Assembly: GCA_029339505.1 (NCBI GenBank) | Contig: JAQISU010000179.1 | Location: forward strand, 17,236,001-17,300,000 | Length of the DNA: 64,000 nucleotides | From: Unio delphinus | Lineage: Eukaryota > Mollusca > Bivalvia > Unionida > Unionidae | Direction of reading: 5' to 3' | Part shown: positions 36,877 through 49,100 of the stretch, piece after piece | How positions within the stretch are numbered: the stretch's first letter is position 1 | How the letters are laid out: every line of letters begins with the position of its first letter | Made by a program: the position numbers and the translations under genes | The notes under the pieces: generated by a model | What the model was told of the DNA's origin: nothing | Seen by the model: only the letters and a program-made list of their open reading frames with translations | Databases searched by the model: none

Positions 36877-38159
36877 TATCAGCTACAGAGGAGTTGAGTG
36901 AGATTACCTTGAGATTAACTGTAAGAGAATTAACTCTCCAGCATATATGTTTGTTGTTCCTATGAAGCTCTGTTGGCTAGTCGAGATACATTAGTTTTGT
37001 TTCTGTAGTATGGCCAGGTTTACCGTATATGTATTGGTGGATGCGGTGTTTGGGAGTTTTGAGTTTCTTTGTTATTTTTTTTTTTTTGTATATATCTGGG
37101 AGATTATTTAAGATATATCCGAAATAGACATATATTTTGCATGGTCTTATATCAAGGTTTTGTAATATTTGAATTCTGTTAATAATGTTTGCTGTTTTTT
37201 CATGGCAAGAATATGGATGTCTTTGCCCTTCTTTTTTATTCTCTATGTTTACTTAATTTGTGCATTTTCCATTCCATGTGTATATGTTCTCAAACTTCCT
37301 AATGTACTGCATTTCAAAGTCTATAACACTAAATTCATAAGATATCAGCAGTATTTAACTAGAGATTAAGTACAGTAATGACGAAATGGGAATTTACAGA
37401 TGTTAATGGTATATCTAGTTCTGCCCCCATTTTCTACACCATTTCGATCGTGCCGATCCGCTCAAATTTGGTTCATGCCAGTTATCGACAAGCCAATGTG
37501 AAGTTCAATCTACGAACTCTTCAATTGATTGGTTAATTTTAGAGCATATTCGAGTCTCTCAAAATAGCCGAGGCAGTCCAAATGAGTTCACGAAGAGGTC
37601 ACTAATTTCCATTTCCCGAGCAGAATAGCAAGTGTCTAAATACAGGCAGAGTTGTGTGGAGAACAACATAATTGATGTTGAAGAAAGTGACATTGAGTAC
37701 GCTCGGTTCTAAATCCGTTAACTTCACACATTATGCTGAGTAAGGGGGGGGGGTGTTTGCTGAAAACTGGCAAGTCACAGGTTTTGTGAACGTTTGCAAT
37801 GCCTTGTTACAAAGCCTGCTTTAGGCTTAACATTGGATTCGATTTCCCCGACAGAATATGTAATGCCTGAAGACACACAAATCAAAGTGGAAATAATGGG
37901 GTGACGCTGTCAGAGCATTAGAACTTGATAAAGTTGTTCAGTGAAATTGGAATACATTCAGTTTTATGTTTTTTTTTAATCCTCCAAGGCCACCCATATG
38001 CAAGGCTTGATTTTAAACTTTAACATAAAAAAGAGGGGAAAAATCAAAAGGTAGTCACAATTACATCAAATAATTGACAATGGTAAACAGAGGTTTCATT
38101 CTTTCAATGGACAAATAAGGGAAAGTAATTGCCAACATAGGTTATTTGATAAATTTAGG

Positions 38160-38535
38160 AGCCATCATGTTGATAAAGGGCATATAACGTGCCTACGTGT
38201 ATAACACGCACACGCAGATAGTGCACAGAAATTCCGTCTTTGTGTAAAAAAAATGTCTTGGATTGTGCGTCCATGCATATACCATGCAGTAACCAACACA
38301 GGTCTGCCGGAACACAGGAGATTTGAATAAACCTCATTTATGCTGTATGTGTATTAAAGAAATCTTTTATTAATTGTCACCGGTTTATTAGGATGAATGC
38401 TTGAAATTCATCTATGCGCTTTTGGCTGTAAAAAAAACCTGGGATAACACGCTTATGCATATACTGTGCCGGGGGTTTGCGCTGATTGTAAAAACACGTA
38501 TAACGCATGCATTGTATGTGCGAAAATATAGTAAT
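38160..38535. repeat. Unclassified CG-bearing repeat, possible decayed DNA transposon
   Basis: Phrases ACGTGTATAACACGCACACG, GGGATAACACGCTTATGCAT and CACGTATAACGCATGCATTG recur with spacing, and the right end reads GTGCGAAAATATAGTA. No clear inverted ends or coding frame were found. Confidence 0.35.
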
Positions 38536-38987
38536 GACAAAAATGACCTTGTTATACCATAGTTGCAATGTCACTGCCTTTATATAGTCTACAGAGTAGG
38601 TGTACTAATATCAGTACTAGTTGCATCGAACATATGTAACACATTATATATGTTTCTGGTCGCACCCAGTTTAAATTTATATGCAATTTATTATAAAAGC
38701 TCTTAGTCTTTTTGTTTCAGATAGCATGAGGAAAAATTTGAGAATTTTGGTTACAGCTGTCATTATGAAAACTGTTTGTTATATTTATTCTGGGAAAATA
38801 TAACTCAGCAAGAGAGACATTTCCATCCAGTTTTTATTTCAAACACAGTGAAATATCATGAGGTTAAATAAGATGAGCTATTGATAAATTTTTTTCAGAA
38901 AAAATGTAATTAAGCATTAATGCAATAAACATGTCAATATTCAGATCACATGAACATGCACACACATATTGAGCACTCACTAGCAAT

Positions 38988-39430
38988 ACAACTCCATCTT
39001 TTCCTATAATAATATAACTCCATTCTGTCCTATAACAATACGACTCCAATGTGTCCTATAACAATATGACTCCATTCTGTCCTATAACAATACAAATACA
39101 TTCTGTCCTATAACAATACAACTCCACACTGTCCTATAACAATACGACTCCAATGTGTCCTATAACAATATGACTCCATTCTGTCCTATAACAATACAAC
39201 TCCAGCCTGTCCTATAACAATACAACTCCATTCTGTCCTATAACAATACAACTCTGTACTGTCCTATAACAACACGACTCCAACGTGTCCTATAACAATA
39301 TGACTCCATTCTGTCCTATAACAATACAACTCCATTCTGTCCTATAACAATATGACTCCATTCTGCCCTATAACAATACAAATACATTCTGTCCTATAAC
39401 AACAAAACTCCATCCTGTCCTATAGCAATA
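38988..39430. repeat. 26-bp minisatellite, about 17 copies (upstream of SLC25A15 coding exon 1)
   Basis: The unit is TCCTATAACAATACAACTCC then ATTCTG, with variants TACGACTCC and TATGACTCC arranged in alternating blocks. Confidence 0.93.
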
Positions 39431-40012
39431 CTCATACATGTCATTTCATACCTAGATTACTTATACATACTTAATTTATTATAGATAAAATCTAGTAAAA
39501 AGGTTAGAAAAAATGTTGTTCTAAATATCTAGAGCAAATCTGCACTGCTCCAGTATGGGTCTCGAGCAAATAAATAAGTATACATCATATTAAAGTATGA
39601 TAGCTCGATGTCGCACAGTAAGGCCAAAGAAAACAAAATTTCTCTGGACTTCATTCTTGGCTTCAAATATCTGGTACATAACACAGTATCATAATCAAAA
39701 CTCAGTTTTCTGTAATATCTTATCTGACAGAGCAAAGGTTTCCAAAAGTATTTAGTATCATCAAAAGTTGACTGACTGGCTGGACTTTGAGTTGACTCAT
39801 TTGGTTGTCCAGTTTTAATTTTAAGTCTGCTTAGACTGCTGGTCAGTGAATTGCACTCACAGCTTTCATTGAATTCCATCAGATGGTCTTTGAGTTAATT
39901 TGATTCACAGACACACATACACACACAGACAGAATCAGTCAGACTAGTAAATCCGTCTCTTAGTATAATTATGAATGTATGTCATGATTTGTAATCATGA
40001 TTATTTTTGCAG
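39431..40012. other. Upstream of SLC25A15 coding exon 1
   Basis: It contains an open minus-strand stretch of 116 residues (39879-39529) without recognised motifs. It ends in the splice acceptor TTATTTTTGCAG of the SLC25A15 exon, which implies an unseen upstream non-coding exon. Confidence 0.45.
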
Positions 40013-40043
40013 AATATTCACTAACCACAACAAGTCTATCACA

Positions 40044-40185
40044 ATGACTAAGTCATCAGATTCTTCCCCTTTTCCTGTTGTGGAGACTATTCCCTTGGGG
40101 ACAGGTTTGCCAGAGTCAGAGAAGATAGTGTTTGCCAGAAACCATGTAGTAGATGGTATAATAGACTTGATTGGAGGAACAGTGG
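40044..40185 (+). CDS. SLC25A15: SLC25A15 coding exon 1
   Basis: It encodes residues 1-47: a Ser/Pro-rich head [20 protein letters not shown], then [14 protein letters not shown], the start of transmembrane helix 1. The exon begins at 40013 after TTTTTGCAG, leaving 31 nt of 5' UTR. The ATG in ACAATGACT is the only start that excludes the intronic reading upstream. The donor is GTGG|GTAAGT. Confidence 0.9.
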
Positions 40186-43100
40186 GTAAGTACCTTGATA
40201 GGTATGTTGAAGTTGGACCGTTTACTGTAGTCTAATCTATTTCAGTAGATACTGTGCATCAACATTAGTTTTACAAAAATATGTTACACAATTATATTAA
40301 ATATGTTACCCAGTCATACTACATAGGTGGTAGTTGGGCAGAGTGATCTCCCCTTGGTACAGGAACAGTTGGCAAATCCCATGAATATCTTAGTTACTAT
40401 TTCCACTTGTGTTAAGAAGCACACTCTCACCACAAGAAACCTTGCATAAGCCAGAATCAGTTTTTAGAAGATATACTATTAAAAGTTGGAAGAGTCTTTT
40501 CTTTTTTAAGGAAAGTATACTCCATCTGTAATTTCCAATATGTCTCTTCCTATGCTGGCAAAGTTCTACCTTTGCAATCGTCTGACACTTTGTCATCTTC
40601 TCACGTTTTCTAGCATTTGCACTGGTAGCCTACTGCTCCATTAGTAACTGATATATTCCTGGAATTTGGTGCTAATCCCTTTGCCAAGGGTAGATCACTT
40701 TGCCTGGCATCCACAAAGCTGGGCTGATAACTTAAGTTCATTTTAGCTAAAAGTGTTTTTTGGGAGGGCTGGATTGGTAATGTAGTAGTAGTTATCTTAA
40801 GGTACTATAGTTGGGAAAGTATTCTAGACAACATATATTTGAATAGAAAAATTGGCTTCTGTTTTCGTATAGACTATCTGAGCAATAACAATGGTAAAAG
40901 ACATTTTCTTCATTCTTTGAGGAATATTGTAGTGCCCCCATTCATCTTTTTTGTCTGTCCATCCATCCATCCATCTGTAATTATCACATCCTTCACTGCT
41001 TAGTGGAAATTCTCCAAATTGGCAAATAGGTTGGCAATATGATTACAATCATTGAGAAGGAATAATTGTATGGCCTTTTCCAAGGGTGTCTGGTAAAAGG
41101 TCAAAGGTCAAATTTGAAATAATGGGTTTAATCATTTTTAATGTTAAAAAACACAAGTTCTGCTAAATACAACAGTAAAGAAGTCATATTGAAACTATAA
41201 TTTCCCAATTTTGATGCCTCAAATTCTTGAGAGAAAAGGGCCCTTAAGGAGAAAATTCTCTCAATCACTCCGCTCTTACATGAAAAGCTCCTAGTTAGTA
41301 AATTTATATTGTGATAATAAGGCTTGGTTTTAAGCATGCTTCAAGCTGCTTCGGTATAAATATTATATGTTCATTACTACCATTTCAGGTGGTGTGGCAA
41401 ATGTTTATGTTGGCCAGCCATTGGATACAGTCAAAGTAAAACTACAGACTTTCCCAACAATGTACAGGAATGCTCTTCACTGTTTTGTGCGGACATACAA
41501 ACAGGATGGAATTGCCCGTGGTCTTTATGCCGGAACTGTGCCAGCACTTGCTGCCAACATAGCAGAAAATTCCATACTGTTTCTCTTCTATGGGTTATGC
41601 CAAAAAGGTGTGGCTTTCATAACAAGAAAGGCCGATGTCAAAGAATTGAATCCACTGGAAAATGCCATAGCAGGTGGCTCTGCGGCATTCTTCTCAACCA
41701 TTTCACTTTGTCCAACAGAGCTAGTAAAGTGTCGTCTACAAGCCATGAGAGAAATGGCAACACAAGGGAAGTTAGAGGGAGGAATGGAAAGACTAAAAAT
41801 GTATGATTTCAGAAATTATTTAACTTTTTTGCAACATCAACTTTAGTACAGGCAAGGGTCAGGGTCATTTGAAACTGTTGCTTAAATTTTAAATTGTTTT
41901 TATCTGTCTTAAGTCAAGTGTTTTATGTTATGGCTTTGTCTGACTTTGTCTTAATTATGACCTTGTCTGTCTTAAGTCAAGTGTATTATGTTATGACCTT
42001 GCCTGTCTTAAGTCAGGTGTATTATTTTATGACCTTGTCTGTCTGAAGTTAAGTGTATTATTTATGACATTATCTGTCTTAAGTCAGGTGTATTATTTTA
42101 TGACCTTGTCTGTCTTAAGTCAAGTGTATTATGTTATGACCTTGTCTGTCTTAAGTCAGGTGTATTATTTTATGACCTTGTCTGTCTTAAGTCAGGTGTA
42201 TTATTTTATGACCTTGTCTGTCTGAAGTTAAGTGTATTATGTTATGACCTTATCTATCTGAAGTTAAGTGTATTATGTTATGACCTTGTCTGTCTGAAGT
42301 TAAGTGTATTATGTTATGACCTTGTCTGTCTGAAGTTAAGTGTATTATGTTATGACCTTGTCTGTCTTAAGTCAGGTGTATTTTTTTATGACCTTGTCTG
42401 CCCTAAGTCAGGTGTATTATTTATGACATTGTCTGTCTTAAGTCAAGTGTATTATTTATGACATAATCTGTCTTGAGTCAGGTGTATTATGTTATGACCT
42501 TGTCTGTCTTAAGTCAGGTGTATTATTTTATGACCTTGTCTGTCTTAAGTCAGGTGCATTTTTTATGACATTGTCTGTCTTAAGTCAAGTGTATTTTTTA
42601 TGACCTTGTCTGTCTTAAGTCAGTTGTATTATTTTATGACCTTGTCTGTCTTAAGTCAGGTGTTTTTTTTATGACATTGTCTGTCTTAAGTCAGTTGTAT
42701 TATTTTATGACCTTGTCTGTTTAAAGTCAGTTGTAGTATTTTATGACATTGTCTGTCTTAAGTCAGGTGTATTATTCTGTGGCCTTGTCTGTCTTAAGTG
42801 TATTACATTATGGTCTTGTCTGTCTTAAGTGTTATGGCAAGTTATTGGCCTTTATCTGTATCGAGACTGTCTCTTGTTTGCATCAGTAAATATTTTTATG
42901 AAACTTTACTGAGGCTTACATCTTGTCATTCCTTAGTAATGTCCATAACTCAAATGCCAAGGGCATTTGTAAGGATTGAGTCCAGCATATCATGTGCCAT
43001 TTAGGTAATCTAATTATTTCTTTGAGGTGCACAATTATTTATAGGTAGAAAATAATTTGAGGTGTACAGTTAATTATCGGTTAAAAAATAATTAATTATA

Positions 43101-46100
43101 GGTTTAAAAAAATGATTATTTGTCCTAGTTATTTTTATATACTCACTCATATGTTGAGTTCAACTGCAAATAACATAGACTCAGATCTGCCATTGCACAG
43201 TGCACTGTCAGATCATGGGTTTATTTTGTTCATTTGATCACTCCTAGCAATCTGCATAGACCCAGATCAACTGATGCATTATGAAATGGCAGATTTCTAT
43301 ACAATTTGCAGGTGGACTTAATTGTGAATATGTAATGTCTAAAGTTGGCACAGTTATTTTAGGAAGTAGTTCTTTATAATAAATGTTACAATCTTGATGG
43401 TGGTAATTCTAAGGCAGAATTGACAGTGTATCAAAGACTCACTATGAAATATTACGATATAATATTAATGGTCAAAGATGAAAATTGTTACATAGTACCA
43501 GTGATGCTTTGCTTCAATCTCCTCATTTCCATGACTTTATGTTTTATTTTCCAGTGGTCCTTGGGGCTTGACATCAGAAATTATACAGCAGGAAGGAATA
43601 AGGGGTCTTTTTAAGGGCTTCACAGCAACCATGATGAGAGAAATGCCAGGTTACTTTTTTTTCTTTGGAGGATATGAAATTGCCAGACGAATAGTGACTC
43701 CACCAGGAAAAAGCAAGGATGAAATAGGTAATTCTTTAGTGGTATGACCACCATATTTCAGAATTAGAAGTTTGCAAGAAACACACACATCAAGGATGTT
43801 TAAGATCATCATCTCACATTGTTAGGGGGCTGCAAGGAACATACATCATTTTTTGTTTTGGGAAGGAAAACTTATTGAAAAGGTGAAAGAAAAAACTTGC
43901 TATGTAGGTTTATATTGTAAAATCACCAAATAATACTCAAAGCATATAAGTGAAAATATACCTTTAACTGATCATGAGTTTATGTTACAGAATTCTACCA
44001 TATGGTAGCACATTTTCATGTGTAATAAATGCATGGAAAACTAGTCAATGATATTAAACATGTCATCTGGTTGGGCTGATAGCATGGTATTCATAATTAG
44101 TTAACAGTTTTACCACAATGTTACAGTGTCCAATATTATTGTGAGTTTATCATATTCTCAGACTTTGTCTATTTAGTACCATATATTTGGGTCATGTTTT
44201 ATTTTACTCAGCCTGTCATTTTCCCACCCATTTAATAACAGATATTTATTTTTTTACTTATTCAAACATTCCATTTTTAATTTATCCATTTTTTTTATTT
44301 TTGTGTCATTTAAGTGAAACAGGGAAGAAATGCATTAGGCATGCTTGACATGCTTTGGATGTATTTTGTGCTTTGCATTTGTGTGTGCAGTATTGTCTGA
44401 GAATGTATGGGCAGAAATCATGCAGAAGTCAGCCAAAAGCCTTTAAAAGAGAAGAAAATCTCAGAAGGACATTACAGACATATTAAGTATTCATCCAAAG
44501 ACATAATCTTTTGAGAACCTTGTTGGGTCATTGTTTGATCTGACCTTAAAGACTGCCCATATAACTATCAGCTACTATCATTTCTGTCGATAATCAGGTT
44601 CTGTAGTGACTAATGTCTATGCCATTATTTGTATTACATATGCATCAACTGGTTCAGGAGACAATGATGCAATTAATAAATTCTGGGCAAATATTTGCCC
44701 TTGTATCCCTCTCTTACAGTCACAGGTACTTCTGATTAATTTTGGAAGTGCCCCCCCCCCCACCCCAGTTTTGTTAGTCCATTGAGTGTAAGTTCCCCAA
44801 CATGTCCAAGCACAACCATTGTGCCTCAAAGTCTGGTTGCTAGGCGCATGAGTTTTTATGGATCCATTTGTTCCATTCTAAACTATGCTATCCAGCCAAA
44901 GGAGTCGTCTAACTTAAGATCTGCTATTTAGCCATGTATGCAGCTTCATTTCTCAAGAACTACACGGATTTCAGTGATATATGATCCGTCCATCTCATCA
45001 GGCACATAACTCATGATCCATCTGGCCAACCGTTGGCATGGCTGATACCTGAGCCAACTAAACTGCCTTCACTTCTGACATTACATTCATCTAGTGGAGT
45101 TGGTTTACCATATGTTCTCTGTGTATCTGCAGTCAAATTACTGTGACTGATATAGAGATGTTGACATTCAGAGATGTTGACTTTCAGAGATGTTGACATT
45201 CAGAGATGATGACATTCAGAGATGGTTAATCTGGATATGAAGAGGATACTATACAGGGTAACTTTAAAGATTCTCCTGAATGACAAATCCAGCTATGCTG
45301 TAGACTGCAATCAAAAATATGTACATGGTGATTTTGTTTTCAGAATGATCTCCACCAGATACTGCCACACATGGGTATAAATAAATCAAGGTTTCAGTAG
45401 ATATCAGCATTGAGGAGTACATTTTGTTTTGCCCACAGCTTCCCCAATCATCAAAGATCAGAGATACTAATGACCATCTGTCTGGAAGATGTTTGTGATC
45501 TGGGGGATGCTACTTTGAAGCTGGTTTTTGCCATATCTTTGATGTTAGATTTGTTTTCAATGGTGATTTTCTGAATGTCAAAAATATGGCAATGAGCCCA
45601 AATCACCCTGATTATAAACATGTCAGCTCAACATTCTCTGGTGAATAAGCGGTATTACTTTGCAAATCTTGACCTGATGTGATTTGATTCATGTATGCAT
45701 TCCATGTTGTTCAAGCCATATTATGTCCTGGCATTAAAGATGATACCTTTTTTCTTACCATTATTCTTTGGGGTCATATTTGAAGGTGTTGGATGCAAGC
45801 AACTCAGGAATTGCCCTCCAACTTGCCACCCACCCCAGTCTTTTTGACACCAATCCACGCCTGCCATAGTAGAGTATTGAACAGCAAAGAAAAAGGGTCT
45901 TTCACATCAAATATGAATTTCAGATTCCAACCTAATGTCTGGAGACAAGTTTAGGAGGTAGTCTTAAGGCATTGGCAGGAAACCAAGTTTCTCCTGCAAG
46001 GGGAGGTAATGTCAATGAGTTATTGTCCATTGTCTGCATGATGGAAAAGATGAATTTATGGCTAAATTTGAGAGGTAGCTGGCATATATACTTAACATTA

Positions 46101-49100
46101 ATGTGATTAGGTAAGTATTCTTGGAGAAACGTAATTTACTGGACAAAAAATGGCTTTCTGTGATAGCTCCCAAGTATGGAAATGTGGGTAAGAGAAATAA
46201 ACTCATCTCAGACACAGATATAGGTCCCCCATATTAACTTCAGAAATAAATCTTACAGCGGAAGTGAGATCTCCCATATCACTGTCAAATATGTAAGCAT
46301 CATACAGCAAATTTAGTTCAATTTTACAACCCTGTAAAAGAAAAATGGTCATAAAAAGTAGACAGAGTACGTTTTATTTAATTTTGTTTATGGTTGTCCA
46401 TTTGTGGTGTGTCTCTGGACTGCTTCCATCATTTCTCTTTAACTTCTATAACAATTTAATTCATGTATGGAATATAATGTAATAATTTAAAAATGTATCC
46501 TTTTTAACAAATCAGTTGTCACAATTTAATGGTGAAATAATATACTGTAATTCTATTTATGATCCTTTTATCACATCTTTGACACCTATAACATGTGCCA
46601 ACTTGTTGCCAAATTAATTGTGAAATAAATTGAGGCAGATTTCCAACTTTCACTAAAATTTCCGATTAGAAAACATGCACACACTCACACACCATGTTTT
46701 AATTATTTGCTAGCAAATTTGACTGTAAGTATGTGTATTTCTTTTTAAGAATGCACACTTGTTTAGTCTGAACTACACATAATTTCTGAAGTTCATTAAA
46801 TATTTTCTCATTTTTTGAGTGTGTTTAATGTTTACCGGCTTGTTTGATAAATATTTTGCCCTGGTGTTGCTATCCCGCTGAAAGTTTCCGTTTTTATTAT
46901 ATCATTAGTGTAGCTAGAAAATTTGTGGATTTAGTATTAACACAACGTGTTTCTATCAATAAGCTCAGCAATGTCAGCCCCATTTCTTTTACAGTGTTAG
47001 CTTAATGAACCCAACTTTACTTAACGATTTAGAACTTACACAACACTTAGCATGCACATAGAACATTCATATACTGTGAGGTACTGACCATTTAATTATC
47101 AGGAACAGGGGTGATTTTCTTTTGAGCTCAAATATTTTCTTTTTATTATCTCAAGATAATTAATTTTTTTCCTTACAATATCAAGGATAGAAAATTGTGT
47201 TATATTTCTATAATTCAGAGCAAGATACTTTTTCCAGTTTTTGACTGACAGAAGTTTTTTAAATGTGTCAGTTAATTGAACTGTTGGTTTTTAATACAAT
47301 TACTTTTTAACTGTGGGATATATTGTGGTATGTTGAGAAATCATGTAGTTCAAACTTTCTTACAAGTTACAGTACCCAGCTCTAATCATACTTATTTTGT
47401 GAAAGTGAGAGACAGAACTTGCAGATCATATTATAACCTACCCAATCATCATGATCACTTTGTAATATTGAGAGTAAAAGCCCAATAGTCATATTATGAA
47501 AATCCCCATCCCCATTACAGCGTGAAAGTGAAAAGTAGGAGCCTGCAAGCTAACAAGTGAATCCTAATTTTTCATCTTTTTTTCAGGTGCACTCAGAACT
47601 GTGCTTTGTGGTGGGATAGGAGGTGTTAGTCTCTGGGTGGCAATATTCCCAGCGGATGTTGTGAAATCTCGAATTCAGGTTGAGTGCACAGTTGGATCTG
47701 TGGAACCAACATTCAGGGCCATGTTTATGAAAATCTTCAGGGAAGAGGGTAAGATCTGCTGTTTCTTTTCTTCTGCCATTTGTTTTGTCTTTTCTGTCAT
47801 TTGTTTTAAGCTTTTTTTCTGTCATTTGTTTTGTCTTTTCTGTCATTGTTCAATGCTTCTTGTCATTTGTTTTTAATATTCTTTTCTATCATTTGGGCTA
47901 TGCTTTCTTTCTGTCATTTGTTCTATGCTTTTGTTATTTGTTATATGCATCTTTTCTGTAATTTGTTCTATGCTTTTTAGTGTCAATTGTTTTAAGACTT
48001 TTTTTTGTTGTTTGTTCTATTCTTTTCTGTCATTAGTTCTTTGCTTTTTCTGTCATTTGTTTAATGCTTCTTTTCTGTCATTAGTTCTTTGCTTTTTTCT
48101 GTCATTTGTTTAATGCTTCTTTTCTGTCATTTGTTCTTTGCTTCTTTATTGTCATTTGTTCTATTCTTTTCTGTCATTGGTTCTGTGCTTCTTTTCTGTC
48201 ATTTGTTCTTTGCTTTTTTTCTGTCATTTGTTCTTTGCTTCATAGGCATTGAGGTCCAATAATCACCATTGCTCTGGTGGTCTAAGTGGTTAGAGCATTC
48301 GCTTTGGATGCAGGAGGTCACAGCTTCAAACCCTGATCGAGTTATGCCAAAGACTTATATAAATGGCACTAGTAGCTGCTTTGCTTGACACTCAGCATTA
48401 AGAGGTTATTGTTAGGACTGGTAGGTCTGGTTTCAGTATAATGTGACTGGGTGAGACAACATGCTACATATCTGCAGCATGATGCCCCAGTGCTAATCAC
48501 TATAAACTGCCTCACTGCAGACATCATAGCGATATGACTGAAAAATTATTAAAGCTACATAAAAAAAATCTAAATCACACGTGCAATAATTACCATTTGC
48601 TATTTGCAGTCCACATGACCACATAAAATACTGGTTACAATCTGTATGGAGTAGATGGTTGCTATATGTAGACCACATGGATCCACAGGACCATGTCAAA
48701 TAGCAGTTACAACCTGTGCTGATTAAGATGGTTACTCTCTGCAGTTCACACTGGTCCACAGGACCATTTAAAATAGCAGTTACAATTTGTGCTGATTAGA
48801 TGGTTGCGGTTCACACAGGACCATATAAAATAGTGGTTACAACTTGTGTGGAGCATGTGGTTGCTATATACAGGCAGTTTGTGTAGGATATGTTGATAAG
48901 ATTAGAAATGGTGGTCTCTAAACAGGTGGTCAGTACATGCAGATGATTGCTTGACCAGATTTGAATGAAACTTATTGAGATGAAATCTTTGAACAAGTTA
49001 GACCTTCAGTAAGTTAAATTAAACTTAATATATATTTTAAACCTTTTTAAACATACATGGTACCCAGGGAAGGCAGATTTTTAAAACTATATGCTAGAGT

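Larger units (their letters stand above)
34991..38150. other. Intergenic region between the divergent genes
   Basis: It should contain the 5' untranslated exon and promoter of SLC25A15, which I cannot place. It holds a loosely repeated block at 34930-35660 (GTGTTGGATTTTAATTATTTG, CCCGCATCCG), simple repeats listed separately, and a somewhat CpG-richer stretch at 37400-37800. Confidence 0.45.
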
